Assembly (NCBI RefSeq): GCF_000006405.1
Contig: NW_003215766.1
Coordinates: 462,587-526,586, forward strand
Direction of reading: 5' to 3'
Source of the DNA: Perkinsus marinus ATCC 50983
Taxonomy: Eukaryota; Perkinsozoa; Perkinsida; Perkinsidae
Length of the DNA stretch: 64,000 bases
Part shown: positions 46,314 through 58,453 of the stretch, in pieces
How positions within the stretch are numbered: position 1 is the first letter of the stretch
How the letters are laid out: each line of letters starts with the position of its first letter
Position numbers and translations under genes: made by a program
Notes under the pieces: model-generated
Databases searched by the model: none
What the model was told of the DNA's origin: nothing
Seen by the model: the letters and a program-made list of their open reading frames with translations, nothing else

Positions 46314-49001
46314 TCAAAAATCACTCTCGCTGCTAGAGGAAGACGGTGGGGCGATGAGCTTGAACCGCTTGGCCGCACGCTCGGAAACAACAATAGTCTG
46401 GGACAATGGGACTAAGCAGGCTTCTGTAGCGGTCTTCCAGACCCACCTGCGACTGTGTGTCGTGCTCTGGGTGCTGCCGTTTACTCGTCGCTTGACTCCA
46501 CAGACACGCCGAAGGCTGAAAGGAGACCACACAGTCCTCCCCCACTTCTCTCGTAATATACCCCGCAAGCCTGCATCATCCGCGTAACGTATTTGGCAGC
46601 TTCCTCAGATTGAGTCATCCCGGTGAATTGGTCCATAGCAGTGGTAGCCGCCGGGTTCTGGATGGCCACGCCTGGAAGAGGACCATGCTGATGATGATCG
46701 AATGAAGGCGACCGTACCAGGATCTATGCGTAGCCTGTTGTGAATGGCCTCCCTCTCCCATAGAGTGATCTGTGTCACCACATTGGCTGGTATTCCATCG
46801 ATGAACTTCTCGCCTCGTGCAGCACCAGTGTTGGCTGTAGCTGAGGGGAAGCACTGCAGGCTCCCATCAGCAGCTAAGTCTTACCAGCTGAGGACCGGCC
46901 ACCTTGCGAACCCATGTGAGCGGCTCGAGGGTCCACATGACTCTTGAGATAGGAAATGATGTACTCAGAAGTGACACCTCTACAAGGCAGAATCTCGGCG
47001 AGAGCAGCAACATGTCCTTACCTCTGAGCTGCCGACTGAACGGAACTCTGCGTCAAAGTACCCAGGACGCAGCCAAAGTCGTTAGGGTCATACTCCCTAC
47101 CATCACCAAGCTGTCGCTGTAGCTGTACGAATGTACCGAGGAGACGCAGATCCAAACTCGACCTATGAAGGCAGCTGACCCTCACAAGCACAGTAGATGC
47201 GGCTCACGTCGTATATGCAGTAACCGCAAAGTTACTATCCACGAAGAGCCTGCAAGACTTGTTGGTGATAGCGGTGGTATCATCAACACTCATCATCATC
47301 TTCGACCGACTAGCTTGCATGACGTACACCAAACTGGATACAACCATCCTGGAGTCCGAGCTCACCAAAGGCAACTCGTACTTCACGGATTCACCTGAAT
47401 AGGAAGGGAGAGCACATCCTCTTCAACGATGGGAGAACTGGAAGGCAGTTCAGCCGTACCGTATTGCCTCTGCAAGGCGGCTACTTTCCTAAGCTCATCA
47501 TCATAGGTAGCAGGGACCACGATCCCAAGGTCGGCTAGGGTCTCGAGGAGAGTCGTTACGGCCCCCTTGGCTCCAGGAGTCGCCATACCTGTTGTTGCGG
47601 TTCATGAGCTCAACATCGGCAAGGCCCACATTGAGGATTGACACGGATGCGAGTGCCGGGGAGCAGTCGCTCTGGTTCATGCTTGATGGACCTAGTGAGG
47701 GCCACCACCATCCTTATTGGAGCTAACAGTGACTGTATTCCATGTTGCCGTTCGATCATATCAAAGGCTCTTCGGACGAGCTCCCAATACCTTCATAGTA
47801 GAGACTCATCGAATGACACAGCTCAACGCGACCTACTGGCTCGTCCGTGAGGCCAATACGAACTGGAAGAGCTGCCCCGTAGATGTGCTGGTACTGCTCA
47901 TACCAACGATCCCGGACAGACCTGAAACCAGTCTATGGACAGCTAGTCCTGAGTCGACTCACCTTGTCGGGCTCCTTCCGGCCGAAGTGACGCGTCCCCC
48001 ACAGCCGCGGTCATCCCATCAACCATCGCCTCCAAAACATACTCCCACCGTAGGGCAGCGTACTCGTCCAATCTGTTCATACCGGCATCTCGTGGAGCTC
48101 CACCGTTGGCTGAAGCATAGCATCCACGAACAGCGTTCTAAGATCGGCTCGCTTACTGAGCACTCCGTCGACCTTGGATACGTCAACCTTGGCCTCCTCT
48201 AGGATCTCCCACGGTGGTGACTGGTGGTCATCACTCGTATTCTGAATGCTCCCAGTAGCTGATCGTTCCTGAATTCATACCGTACCTTGAGGAAAACCTC
48301 GTGGAGCCGCTGTCGAAAATTGGAGCTCATTCGTAAGTGCTGGCCCTTGGGGTCCATCAGCAAGATATGCCTGATAGCACTGCACTCAGAGACCAGCCAT
48401 CGAAATCAGAGTTACTCACAGCTTGGTGAGCTGAGACAAGGCGGCGCGGTACTTTGAGTGGTCGGAGTCATGCAAGGAGGATATCCAATGGCGTATAACG
48501 CCTTGTTGGATTGGACGATGTACTAGTATGAGACGGTTGATGAAGACCTGAATAGTGAATGCAGTTCTGGAGCAGCTGAAGAGGAGCTTCCTCACTAACA
48601 AAAGTAGTCCATATTCGAATTCGGGTAGATGTGTTCAGAAACCAACAAGAATTTCCCAAAATTTCCTCACTATTTTCATACAGGTGACCGCGTGCATATT
48701 TTCCCATGGAGAAAATGAGAGCCAGCCGACCTTGCCGATGCCGTTGAGTCTGCTATACACATATGCTACAACCGCAGGATCCTTGTAGAGCTCTTCGAAC
48801 AGAGCACCCAACTGATGGGAGTTGCTACCAGGCACAACAGGTGCACCTAAAAAGAGTAGTACGCACGATGAAAGTGCCGAGGAACACTAGCTTGCCTGGA
48901 GGGCGTTGGTAAAGGGTAGCTAAGTGGATAAGATACCCGAAGAGATCGTTGCCGAAGGTCGAGCCGGACTTAGCAGACCCCGACCCCGACGGCGATGGCA
49001 T
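46314..49001 (-). CDS. GTF2H4: TFIIH subunit p52 (TFB2/GTF2H4)
   Basis: Core TFIIH subunit that anchors the XPB translocase in transcription and nucleotide excision repair. The ATG at 49001 gives MPSPSGSGSAKSGS, then NDLFGYLIHL. LGALFEELYKDPAVVAYVYS aligns with the family N-terminus. An intron holding A11 leads to LVHRPIQQGVIRHWISSLHD. Further exons give FRQRLHEVFLKVRYEFRNDQ, the TFB2 core, TNKSCRLFVDSNFAVTAYTT (like the family's VxxNYRVYAYT) and SEYIISYLKSHVDP (matching the AEQIISFLxxHAHP signature). IPANVVTQITLWEREAIHNR matches PPTVVDQIRLWE. The C-terminus has a winged-helix-like TIVVSERAAKRFK. The stop is at 46314. The middle, 47.6-48.1 kb, is only partly resolved. It starts 73 bp after the p62 stop on the same strand. 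Confidence 0.86.
48600..48709 (+). mobile_element. family-A element, copy A11 (right part)
   Basis: Keeps the characteristic AAACCAACAAGAATTTCCC segment and the GTGCATATTTTCCCATGG end, while the left terminus is degraded. Intron of the TFIIH p52 gene. Confidence 0.68.
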
Positions 49002-49074
49002 CAATACTGAACAGTCCAGTAATGATGGTAGACTCGACACAAGGCTAAAGATGACTGACTAGAAACAGCATATG

Positions 49075-51905
49075 TCATTTGAACTTAACAGCCACTCGAT
49101 GTGCTTCTTCGACGGCTTCTTTGATGTACCTGACCTCGACGATTTGGCCATGGAGTGGTATGCTGTACCACCGGCAGGTGGCGTGCCACTCTGGAGGCGT
49201 TCGGGTCATCCACGACTCCATCGCATCCTTCTCAGCTAGCAGCACCTGCATCACCGCTGCAGTCCACTGACACAGTGCTAACTGCTATACCTTCAGAACT
49301 CTATCTCGTTTTTCGGCCTGTTGTGGGGAGATCCCCGAGGCCCAAAAGTGCGAGAGCAACTCTCGCACTCGTTCGAGGAGTTGGTCTAACTCGACGTTCA
49401 CTGTGCTGTCAGCCATACGCCGATACCTTTCAGGAACTAGTCTCGATGGCACACATACAGAGGAAATGCTTACAGCTTGCTGCCAGGGTTAGTTCGCACA
49501 TTGATGGCACCATGGTCAACCCGTGATTGACCTCCGGCAGTCATCACATCGTTCTCCCAGATGCGGACGCCGGGCACGACTAGACCTGAACTCAGTAGGC
49601 ATCTATAGAGTATGAACACCCGATGTGCACCGACCGGGACCACTGACAGATCCACCAGGCCCAACGAGATGGACCAACTCCTTGGACAACTCGATAGTCT
49701 CTTGGTCGACCTTGGTGAGGACCTCATGACTCGACAGCACAGGCGGGCAGCCCTCCTTAGACAGAGCCTGAGCCCAGGCTTCGCACCTAGAGATGCATCA
49801 CCATCTCATGCAGTGTTGAGAATATATGTTCGCTCTCCTCAGCTGAGTTCACTAGTGATGAAAGTTATAAGAATTCGAGTAGAAGTGTACGAAAACCAAC
49901 GAGAATTTCCCTAAGTTTCCTCACAACTTTCAAACTCTCACCAACACATGTAGTTGACCATGTGAATATTTCCCCACTCGATTTGCTACAGCCAAGCCTA
50001 TCAGGGAGTATACTCCCAGCTTACGCTTCATCAGAAACCTCCATTTTGGCCTCCTTGGGAGAACCCGGAGGAGATCCATTGGTAGCATACCGTGCCATGA
50101 GCCTACGGTGGATAGCAATGACCAACACGAAGAAAAAACAAACGTCATGTACTTGTTTATAGCCATCGATCGAGTATCATGATCGTGATCCTCCTGACGC
50201 AAATCCGGCAGTTCTGTGCTTTCCGAGGAATCCAAGGCCAGTTTGCGTCGCTTCGCCACCGACTCCACATCAAACGATGATTTTGGCTCGGACCTTAGCA
50301 CTGTTCCTGGTTTAAGAGTAATGGATAAAATAGTGCCGAACGAACCGTACCAGTAACACGAGCACTCTGACTGTTAAAGCGATGAAGTAAACTCTGGAAG
50401 GTATCTAACGGGGATCGGCCTACTTCTCGAAGACCGGGAAGATCTAACTCACCATTGCTAGCAAAGGCATCACCAGGTAGCGGTTGCATCTCAACACTGT
50501 GCTCGGCGTGACCCGTGCTCATCTCGGCTTGAGTGAGATCCACCTGTGAAGACCCGATCATGAACATGAGAGCAATCACCTGACCGACCTCTGGGTTCAC
50601 CATTGACTCCGCTGTCCACACATCAGGGCCGATTTCATCAGCGGCTGAACATAAAACCTCGGAACTAGGCGGAGCGAAGCGCCTACTTTTCTCCATGGCA
50701 TCAAACAAAGGGTCATTGGGTATGTTCTTGGGCTTCTCCTTCCCTTGTGAGTTGTAGTAGTAACCCGACTGGAAGTACTTAGTCCAGAACTCCTTCTCAC
50801 TTAGACTAGTCGGCACCAGGCGCTCATATGCGGCGCGGACCTTCGGATTTTGCTCGAATACTTCTCGTTGCTGCCCAAGGAGTGAACCTCACAAGCGTTC
50901 ATAACGATGATCGTCCCACCGTCTCTGGCGTGATGTTGAAAACGCCCTTATCGCCCTGCTGAGGGTTCGCTATCTGGGATGGCAAGTTGATCGGTATAGG
51001 CAGGCTCGAGTGAACTCCCTGATCTACAAAGACAAGAATAAGGAAGGAACAAACGTTTTCGCTCGAGTTAAAACGATGACCAGGACTTCAACCCGCATCG
51101 AACCATGATGCTAAGCGTGGTGAATTCCTACCATCCCTTCTCATAGCCTGTTTATGTAGGTGTAGCTCCAGCCTGTAGCGGTCCCAGAACTCCTCAGCCG
51201 TCAAGCATTTCGAACGTGTAACCAGGCGCTCATACCTAGCAGTGGAGATAGAGTTCATGCTCCTGACCTTTGTGATCATACCGATCCTTCATTTCCCTAT
51301 TGCTCGCTAGGAACTCGGCCCTGTCCTTAGCCGCCTGCTGTAAGGCTCGTTGTCGCCTCGCTTGCCTCTCTTCTGCAGCATCTCCAGCGTAACTGAATAC
51401 CACACCCGATCGAAATCAACTCACATGCGACTGTAGCTACCTCTTGAGCAAGTCCAGAATAGTGTGCTGGTCCTCCCACGCTTGTGTTTGCGAGGTGAAC
51501 TCAATGACCCGCTCCCGAGAGTCTTCACTCGCATGCTCCCTGTCGAACCCTCTAGCCAAGCTCTATTCCCATATCCACACTCACCGGTATGTTAGTTTGA
51601 TCAAAGCCCTGTTGGACTTCACGGGGTTGTGCTTGTTGGCTACAAACCCAGCCACCAGATTCAGCATGACTATCATCGGCTCCGTCTGAGTATTGTTGCT
51701 CGACGGGTTGAAAACTGACCAAGTAGATCCAACGATTAGCAACGTCCCCCTTACCTAGACGTTGGGTCGTAAAGTAGAGGTCCCATAACTGTTTCTTGAA
51801 CCTCACAGGAGACCTGGCAAGCACTCGTTCAGCAGTGGGCATCTCTCCCCCGACAGGCGCCATTCCATCGAGTGACGAAGGTGAGGCTGGCGGCGGCGTT
51901 GACAT
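49075..51905 (-). CDS. GTF2H1: TFIIH subunit p62 (TFB1/GTF2H1)
   Basis: Core TFIIH subunit with an N-terminal PH/PTB domain that binds activators and repair factors. The ATG at 51905 gives MSTPPPASPSSLDG. The PH region is seen as VRFKKQLWDLYFTTQRL, MIVMLNLVAGFVANKHNP and RERVIEFTSQTQAWEDQHT. Two BSD domains follow: CLTAEEFWDRYRLELHLHKQ (51.2 kb) and LSEKEFWTKYFQSGYYYN (50.8 kb), with the diagnostic EFW. Then come MVNPEVGQV, LLHRFNSQSARV and VAKRRKL, the counterparts of the p62 central motifs. The conserved C-terminal helix is LDQLLERVRELLSHFW (49.4 kb). The final exon ends VRYIKEAVEEAHRVAVKFK at the stop 49075. A12 sits in an intron at 49.8-50 kb. Identification is secure from BSD pairs plus the C-terminal helix. 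Confidence 0.87.
49811..49977 (+). mobile_element. family-A element, copy A12
   Basis: Left end CAGTGTTGAGAATATATG, right end GTGAATATTTCCCCACT. A well-preserved 167-bp copy in an intron of the TFIIH p62 gene. Confidence 0.82.
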
Positions 51906-52077
51906 GATCAAAAGCCCATTCGAGGGCACAAAGGCAAGCTAATATAACCGTGTGCTCTCGCTCGTCCAGTTCAACTCGAGGAAAAAGTAGCATGAAATCA
52001 TCCAAGTATTATAGTAAATCTAACACAGCGTTGATACGCAGAGCGCTATGTTAATTACGTTTAGAAATATTTCGATA

Positions 52078-55000
52078 TCAACCAGGAAAATCTTGGCCCA
52101 ATCCGAAGCCATTGGTAAGAGGCAGAGCAGTGGTAGCCTTCTGCACCTGTGGGCTGATCCGTTCAGCCATAAGAGCCCGCAAGCGACTGTTGGGATCTCG
52201 AGAAAGTTCTTCCACAAGGCCGTCCTCCACCACAGAGCCTCCCCTTACCAACACGATCGCCCTCTCACACATGCGAACTACACTCGGACGATGGCATGTT
52301 AGGATCACCTTGAGGAGAAGCAACTCCCGATGGTCACAGAGCACTGCTACTGACAGTCCCACAAGCCTCGAAGATCTCCTTCATGACCCTCTTCTGAGTA
52401 ACCTCATCAAGAGCACTCGTAGCCTCGTCTAGGATTGCCAGTCTTGGACGAGTCAGAATTACTCGCGCCAACTAGGGAGGCAGGAGTAGGATCATCCAGC
52501 AGCGTATCGAGTCGTACCTCGACACGCTGGCGCTCCCCGCCGCTAAGCTCAGCCAGTTTACCATCCAGACCCAGGGACTTCACCCCTAGGGTATACTGCA
52601 GCTGTGCTCGGGCCAAGGCATCCAACAACTCGGCATCAGAGGCCATCGGGGTCATACCATAACTGAGCCACATCACCTCCCACCCCACACAGCGTTTGGC
52701 TGAATCCCACTTCAATGCTTCTCGTATGGAGGCTCTCTCCGTGAGAGGACTCTCCTGCATAACACAGCCCAACAGGCCAGTACTCCTCAGCGCTTGGGGG
52801 TTCAGTGAGCTCAAAGGCTTACCCGATAAAAAAACCTAGAGCCAGCACCATGACGGCCATACATCGCCACATGGTCCTCCCCTTACTTGGCCCTTGTCTG
52901 GCTTGATCGCCTGTAACAACACCTCCACCAGAGTAGTCTTACCAGTGCCACTCTCCCCCACTATGGCAACCCTTTGCCCAGGGGGTACACAAAAACTGAT
53001 GTCACATAAGCCTGGCGAATTCGCCGAGTTTCCTCGTTGACCTGAACTCAGCTCATCAATTCTCACGAACATGCCAGCCAACCGCACCATTAGAGCCAGC
53101 AGCCTGCTCGTATGCAAAGCTAACGTTGCGCACATCCACTTCAAGACCTGCCAACTCGAGAGAGCTACTCGGGAGTTTGCCGTTGGGAACGCCTTCAGTC
53201 GGGGTATCCAGAGCCTTCACTATTCGACCTGACCCCAAAGGAGCATGATGGTGTGAATCTCGCCCGCCCTGCACGCTCACAAGCATCATCAGCAGCCGAG
53301 GCCACAGCATCGGCAGTGTCAAGGAGGGTGTCAATACTGCCAGACACCGAGGCCCAAGTACCTATACAAGCAACAGTGCCTCTCTCTGAATGGGAACTTG
53401 ATATCACCTGCTTCCCCACCAACTGATTGGCCCAATGCTGCGGTCATGACAGAGCCGACGATGCCAGCGTCATCTCCAGAGCCGCTGCCCGTTACTAATG
53501 CTATTGCTGCCACCTCTGATACGTGAGCACACGACGTTAGTAGCTGTACCATGGGGAGGTGCATGAGAGCCTGTCGAGAGGCATCATACCTACAATAAGA
53601 GGTAGCTCAATAGGTCCTCCCTCAAGTAGTACTCATTCCGTCTCTCCATCATCCTTATAGTAGCCTGGAACTGTCTAGCCTCCAACTCCTGCCGACCGAA
53701 GGCTCGAACTTGCAGAATGCTTTCCGGGGAGTACAGATGTCGCCACAACCTATGCACCTCTCACTGGACGAGCCCACCACCCAACGACAGTGCTGAAGTA
53801 TATGTTTGGTCCTCTCAACTGACTTAGAGCAGAAGTGCACAGAAACCAACAAAGACTATTGAAATTCGCTCTCAATTTCCTCGCTATAGTTGAGCACATG
53901 CGTATATTCCAATACCACCCAATGGAAAGCCGCCTACCTTAGCATAACAGGACCGCCTCTCGGGTCCACCACAGAGGTGTCCATCAAACGCCAGTAAATG
54001 AGATACTCCATAACTCGACGCTTGAAAAATACAGAACCGAAAATGAACAGTACCAAGCCTAGGAACCTGAGCGTCAGAGAAGTCTCACTAAGGACCATCA
54101 CAACAGAGCTTATCACCTCCTTCTAGAGTTCCCCGACTTGCGATAGATTTGCCACAGCGTCGTGCTAGCCCCACTGAAACGTGTAGTAACCTTACTAGGC
54201 AACCCTAGTAACAGCCGGCACACAGTGCCACAGCTCCCGATCGTACGACGCAGAAGGTCCAAGTCCGTTGAGACGACCTAGGGGCATCCTAGAACCAACG
54301 AATGGCACGAGCTCACCTGCTTATAGTCCATGAGTAAGGCTCTTGTATAGAGCTCCCCTTTGAGGCTGGTTATGGCCTCATGCTGAGTGGCATCCAGTAC
54401 CACCTCCCCCGCAGCACACAGGAATATCTGTGTTAACTCCAGCCTAAACTCGTCCATGCCTCCTCCACCTCTACTACAAGCACTATACTACCTAGCCAGC
54501 TCCATAAACATCAATAAGATAGGCCTCAAACTGCGGTCCTGAGGGCTCATCGCCACCTCCATAATTTTACCCCTATGAGAGACACTCTCAGCCGCCAGCC
54601 ATCCGCACACTGCCGACATCGCCGTGGAAAGTGTCATGCCTAACAAGGCAGCCCATAAGCAACAACATCGTCGATAGCAACACCCACCAAGCAGGACGGT
54701 TGGGGAGCTGACCAACAGATGCACGACCAAGCGTGATGCAGTAGCACACTGGCACAACGCGGCTAGATGCAGCTTATGCCCCAGGGCATCCACTAGGGAA
54801 CGCTTTGCGAAACCAACAAGCTCTCCACGAGTGCAGTAGAAGTACAAATCCTTGGCTGCAGACCGATGCTTATGGTCTGCCTCTAGAGCCTTCAAGACCT
54901 AATGCAAGCAACAGTGACTACCACCACAGGCGTGGACTAAGCGAATGAGCTGTGGACAATGTCATCTAACCATGCACTGGTCGCCCCTCCCCATACTACT

Positions 55001-55532
55001 CTTGCCAAGGTCCTATTCACTGCTACTTTGAGAATGGATATAACCTCAGGGTCATCAGTGGAGCACCTGGAAAGAACCACTGACTTCAACCCAGTATACT
55101 CCATGAGGCCACATACGTGATGACCTCTGTTCGTCGCTTTCTACTACCTCGCAAGACCGAGCAGTGCCGTGAGCAGCGTATCGGGGTCTTTCGCATCCTC
55201 CATTGCTTGGGCCAGCGCTACTCTGCGACGCATAACTTCCGCAGCTAGCCACTAAGAGAGCATCAATGCAGTCGTCACTATAGACTACTAAGGGAGGGCC
55301 GTCACGTGTGAGTTGAGAGCTCCCTCCGTAGAAGTGATGACAGTAGGGTGATCGCCATGGATGCCGACCTTTCCCACTTCGCCACTACCTCCTTCTCATC
55401 GTCAGTGAGCACCCTTAAGTAGTCCATCCGCTTCTTGAGCATGTATGCCAAAGCCACCAGAGGCACCACTCGACGATACACGGTATCCCATCTCCCTTTA
55501 AAGCCTGTGCTCGTCCATCTTGATGAGACCAT
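52078..55532 (-). CDS. ABC exporter-type half-transporter
   Basis: One nucleotide-binding domain follows a membrane region. The ATG at 55532 (MVSSRWTSTGFKGRWDTVYR) opens exons with hydrophobic helices at 54.5-54.8 and 53.4-53.6 kb. The NBD shows Walker A GESGTGKTTLVEV (52.94 kb), the signature LSGGERQRVELARVIL (52.5 kb; exons joined across an intron), Walker B LAILDEATSALDE (52.43 kb) and the H-loop TCHRP (52.3 kb). All are intact, so it is probably functional. Ends PLTNGFGLGQDFPG, stop at 52078. Only one NBD is seen, so it would act as a dimer. Substrate and subfamily (ABCB- or ABCC-like) cannot be told. A13 lies in an intron near 53.8 kb. The stop is 172 bp from the p62 start. Confidence 0.82.
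53788..53917 (+). mobile_element. family-A element, copy A13
   Basis: Left end CAGTGCTGAAGTATATGTTT, right end CGTATATTCCAATACCAC, middle with AGAAACCAACAAAGA. Shorter copy, in an intron of the ABC transporter gene. Confidence 0.72.
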
Positions 55533-57114
55533 GGACAACAAAACGATTCGATGGGGCGTTTATGACCACTACGAAATCCAACACTCAGCAAATGTGAAAA
55601 TTATATACATTTTAACAGGAGCCCTTCATTCACGTTTTTGCGTTTCCTCGACATATTTTCGAGGTCTACCGCCCCCCCCCCCAGTAAATCATCATTCTCG
55701 TCACTATAAAGCTGAACCTTCAGCAGCGTCGGAACCAGCGCCAAGTATCCCAAGTCAAATCTACAAAGGCGAGACACGACCAAGACACTACTAGGAAACG
55801 TGCTGAATCTCAGCAAGTTCGCTGCCCATTTTGATTATTACGATATCATCAGGGCCGAGCTGCGTGCTCGTCGAGGAGAACGTGGGAACTTTGAAGTAAC
55901 TATAGTAGTAGCAATACCAAGTCGTGGAGGTGAAGGTAAACAGTGAAGATATTCCTGAATCAATTGAGCGTTATAGATGTTGTACAAGTAGCACGGCACG
56001 AGTGAGTAGCGCAGCGCCTACATCCGTACTACCAAAACGGGCTGTCCCTTGAGCCTGGTCATTGCAGGCCATGCATTACAACGAGTTGATCTATTATGCT
56101 AAACAGAGTGTAGCAAGGATTGGCAACGACTGGGGCGTAGGCAGTCACCAAGGGGAATCCCCTCGTTGCCGAGACGACGAGGCGGCGATGACTACTTCCC
56201 AGTAGAACTCCAACCAGGCGAGACAGAAACATCGGCAAAGCTCTGCAAGGAGGTACATGGAGCGATGACAAAGATGGTGATTATGTAACGATTGGATCCA
56301 TGAGATTAACCATGGAGCAATGGTTTACTCAGTAAGTCAGCGCGTAGTGGCCTCCGATGACGTATTCGAGAGCCTTGCATCTATTCGGGATATCTTGGAG
56401 TACGAGAGCCTTCACATTACTACCATTGATTACTGCCTTGTCGTGTACCTCGGGAGGTGAATAAGACTCTTATTGCTAGAGATGATGTAAAGCAACTCTC
56501 TGTTATCTTGACTTGGAGTAGAGTATCATGCATAATGATGTGACGGAGAAGGATGGTAGTACGACCGGTTCAAGACTTCTTCTCTTCTTGTGCACTCGTG
56601 ACCTGGATCAGCCGACACGATCACTGGTCTTAAACGCCCTAGCAATGTGTTTTGGAACTTCTACAGACCCTGGACCCATGTAAGCTAAGCGGGTCGAACG
56701 TCAACAGAAATCGGGTCGAACGTCAACAAACGCTAAGAGTGTTGTGTTTTAATAGTATAGAATGCGGGCCTCCGGCCCGCCATTGTAAGTTAAAGCTTGT
56801 TCCCTATAACGCAAAGCTGGGACTCCCAGGCTGGAAGTTATTTCAATGAAGCCGTGCAAAAATGCAGGAGAAATGTCGCTACCGAGGATCGAACCAGCAT
56901 AGTAGGTCAGCCACCACCACAAGGGGTTTACCATCAACAGGCATTCGACCGATTTGCCAGCTCGAAGCATACCAGAGTTATGCGGGCCTCAATTACTCCA
57001 GGCATACGTCCTTGAAAGGGAGTCATTGGAACGCCTAATGGTCGATTTGCCATTTCCCTGCACTTGCAAGAACGTTTCGCGTTACATGTATCATACATGA
57101 TGTATGCGAAGCAG
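55533..57114. other. gene-poor region
   Basis: No convincing gene. Contains an 11-bp C run (55672-55682) and a tandem pair of CGGGTCGAACGTCAACA units of period 21 (about 56691-56730). Short frames at 55.4-56.3 kb lack domains. Confidence 0.5.
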
Positions 57115-57285
57115 CAACAACAACATCAGCTAGAGCAACAACAATGGCAATAACAACAACAATAACAATAGCAACATCAATAGCAATAGCAATAGCAATA
57201 GCAACAACAACGACAGTGAACAACAACAGCGTACATCAACAGCAACAACAATAGCAACAACAACAGCTACAAAACATCAAGAGCC
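57115..57285. repeat. (CAA/CAN)n low-complexity tract
   Basis: About 170 bp of imperfect trinucleotide repeats, mainly CAA, CAG and CAT on the plus strand. In minus-strand frames it translates as a hydrophobic Val/Ala/Ile run, so ORFs here are not genes. A related TTG/CTG tract occurs at the right edge of the window (63960-64000) in the opposite orientation. Confidence 0.85.
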
Positions 57286-57631
57286 ATACTGCCCCAGCTA
57301 TAATGATCCAAGGGATCTCCCGTGAGTGTCGTGTAAAATTGTCTTCGGCCCGTTCTCATGTCAGAGTTGTGGTGGAGGTCGGCAGTGTGCGCCCGTTCAT
57401 CCGTGGCACGGCCCGTGCCGCACGGATCACGCGTCACGTGTTCACGAGCACTCATGTGATGTGTGTATGGGTAGTGACTGCGTTATTACATCTGTATGGG
57501 TCGAGTTTGTTACGTATGTGTTATCATCATGTGTGTTTGTGTCGTTATTTGTATGGGTCGAATCCTTGCTATCATACTCGCGCAAGGAGCGAAAGAGGTG
57601 CGCAGTATCGTGTGACTATGAACTACGTACT

Positions 57632-58100
57632 TATAAGCGGCATCACAAAGACAGACAGACAGCTAGGCGGACTCTCTCGTTACAAGCACTTACAACTTCA
57701 TCTCAGGATGGGATAACTGGATAATAGATAATTGGAGTGGCTTTGGCGCGGTGGAAGGCAGTGAAATAAATAGCTATAAGCGGCGTCACAAGGGACAGAC
57801 AGCTACGCAGGCTCTCTCATTGTGCGTATCAACGGGTTAATTGAGAAATCGTAGCGTGTTATGAACCAGGAGGTGATTAGAACGACATTACCGCGATGGA
57901 TGGTAGTGAAACAAATAGCTATAAGCGGTGTCACAAGGGACAGAACGCTACGCAGGCTCTCTCATTGTACGTATCAACGAGTTCATCAAGAAATCGTAGC
58001 GTGTTAGGAGCCAGAGGGTGATTAGAATGACATAGCGCGATAGATGGTAGTGGAACAAATAGCTATAAGCGGCGTCACAAGGGACAAACAGCTGCACAGG
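57632..58100. repeat. tandem repeat, period about 144 bp
   Basis: Units start with TATAAGCGG at 57632, 57775, 57920 and 58064 (spacings 143, 145 and 144). Each carries CACAAGGGACAGAC-type sequence, then CTACGCAGGCTCTCTCATTG and, in two copies, AAATCGTAGCGTGTTA. The fourth is cut short by a hairpin. Non-coding, possibly a minisatellite or the subterminal region of the adjacent mobile element. Confidence 0.85.
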
Positions 58101-58177
58101 TCCAAAATTTGGACCTGCCAATTGAGCCGCGATTTGGAGTCACTCCAAAATTTGGAGTCCAAATCGCGGCTCAATTG
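58098..58177. repeat. compound hairpin / foldback sequence
   Basis: A palindrome at 58098-58116 (AGGTCCAAAATTTGGACCT) lies next to a larger hairpin with perfect 20-bp arms at 58119-58138 and 58158-58177. The loop contains another CCAAAATTTGG motif. It interrupts the 144-bp tandem array. Confidence 0.85.
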
Positions 58178-58453
58178 TCAAGCGATACAGTGCGCGATCT
58201 ACATTTTGTGGTAACAGCTTCGTGAAAGAAATGAACGTGCTATGAAAATCTTTATATGTTCATATATATCAGATAGAGCTGAGATTTCTATCGTAAGGGG
58301 ATTTATATCAATCTGAACACTACACGTATGCTGATGGGTCGATACTCGGTGGCATCGAGTCTGTGCTTCCGCAGGTCAGTTGACCCGAATTAGCAACATG
58401 GCGGGACTGGATTCCCCCGACTAGTATGGGACTTGCAAATAGTAAAAAGGATA

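Noticed and set aside
13300-53920. Family-A elements as introners that created the introns
   Set aside because: Splice sites lie outside the element ends, and the introns are normal in size once the element is removed, so they were inserted into pre-existing introns.
57035-57226. Hydrophobic Val/Ala/Ile-rich ORF on the minus strand
   Set aside because: It is the translation of a CAA/CAN trinucleotide tract and has no sign of coding beyond the repeat.
57303-57724. Two overlapping plus-strand ORFs of about 130 codons
   Set aside because: They overlap the start of the tandem array, lack any domain and differ in frame, so chance openness is more likely.
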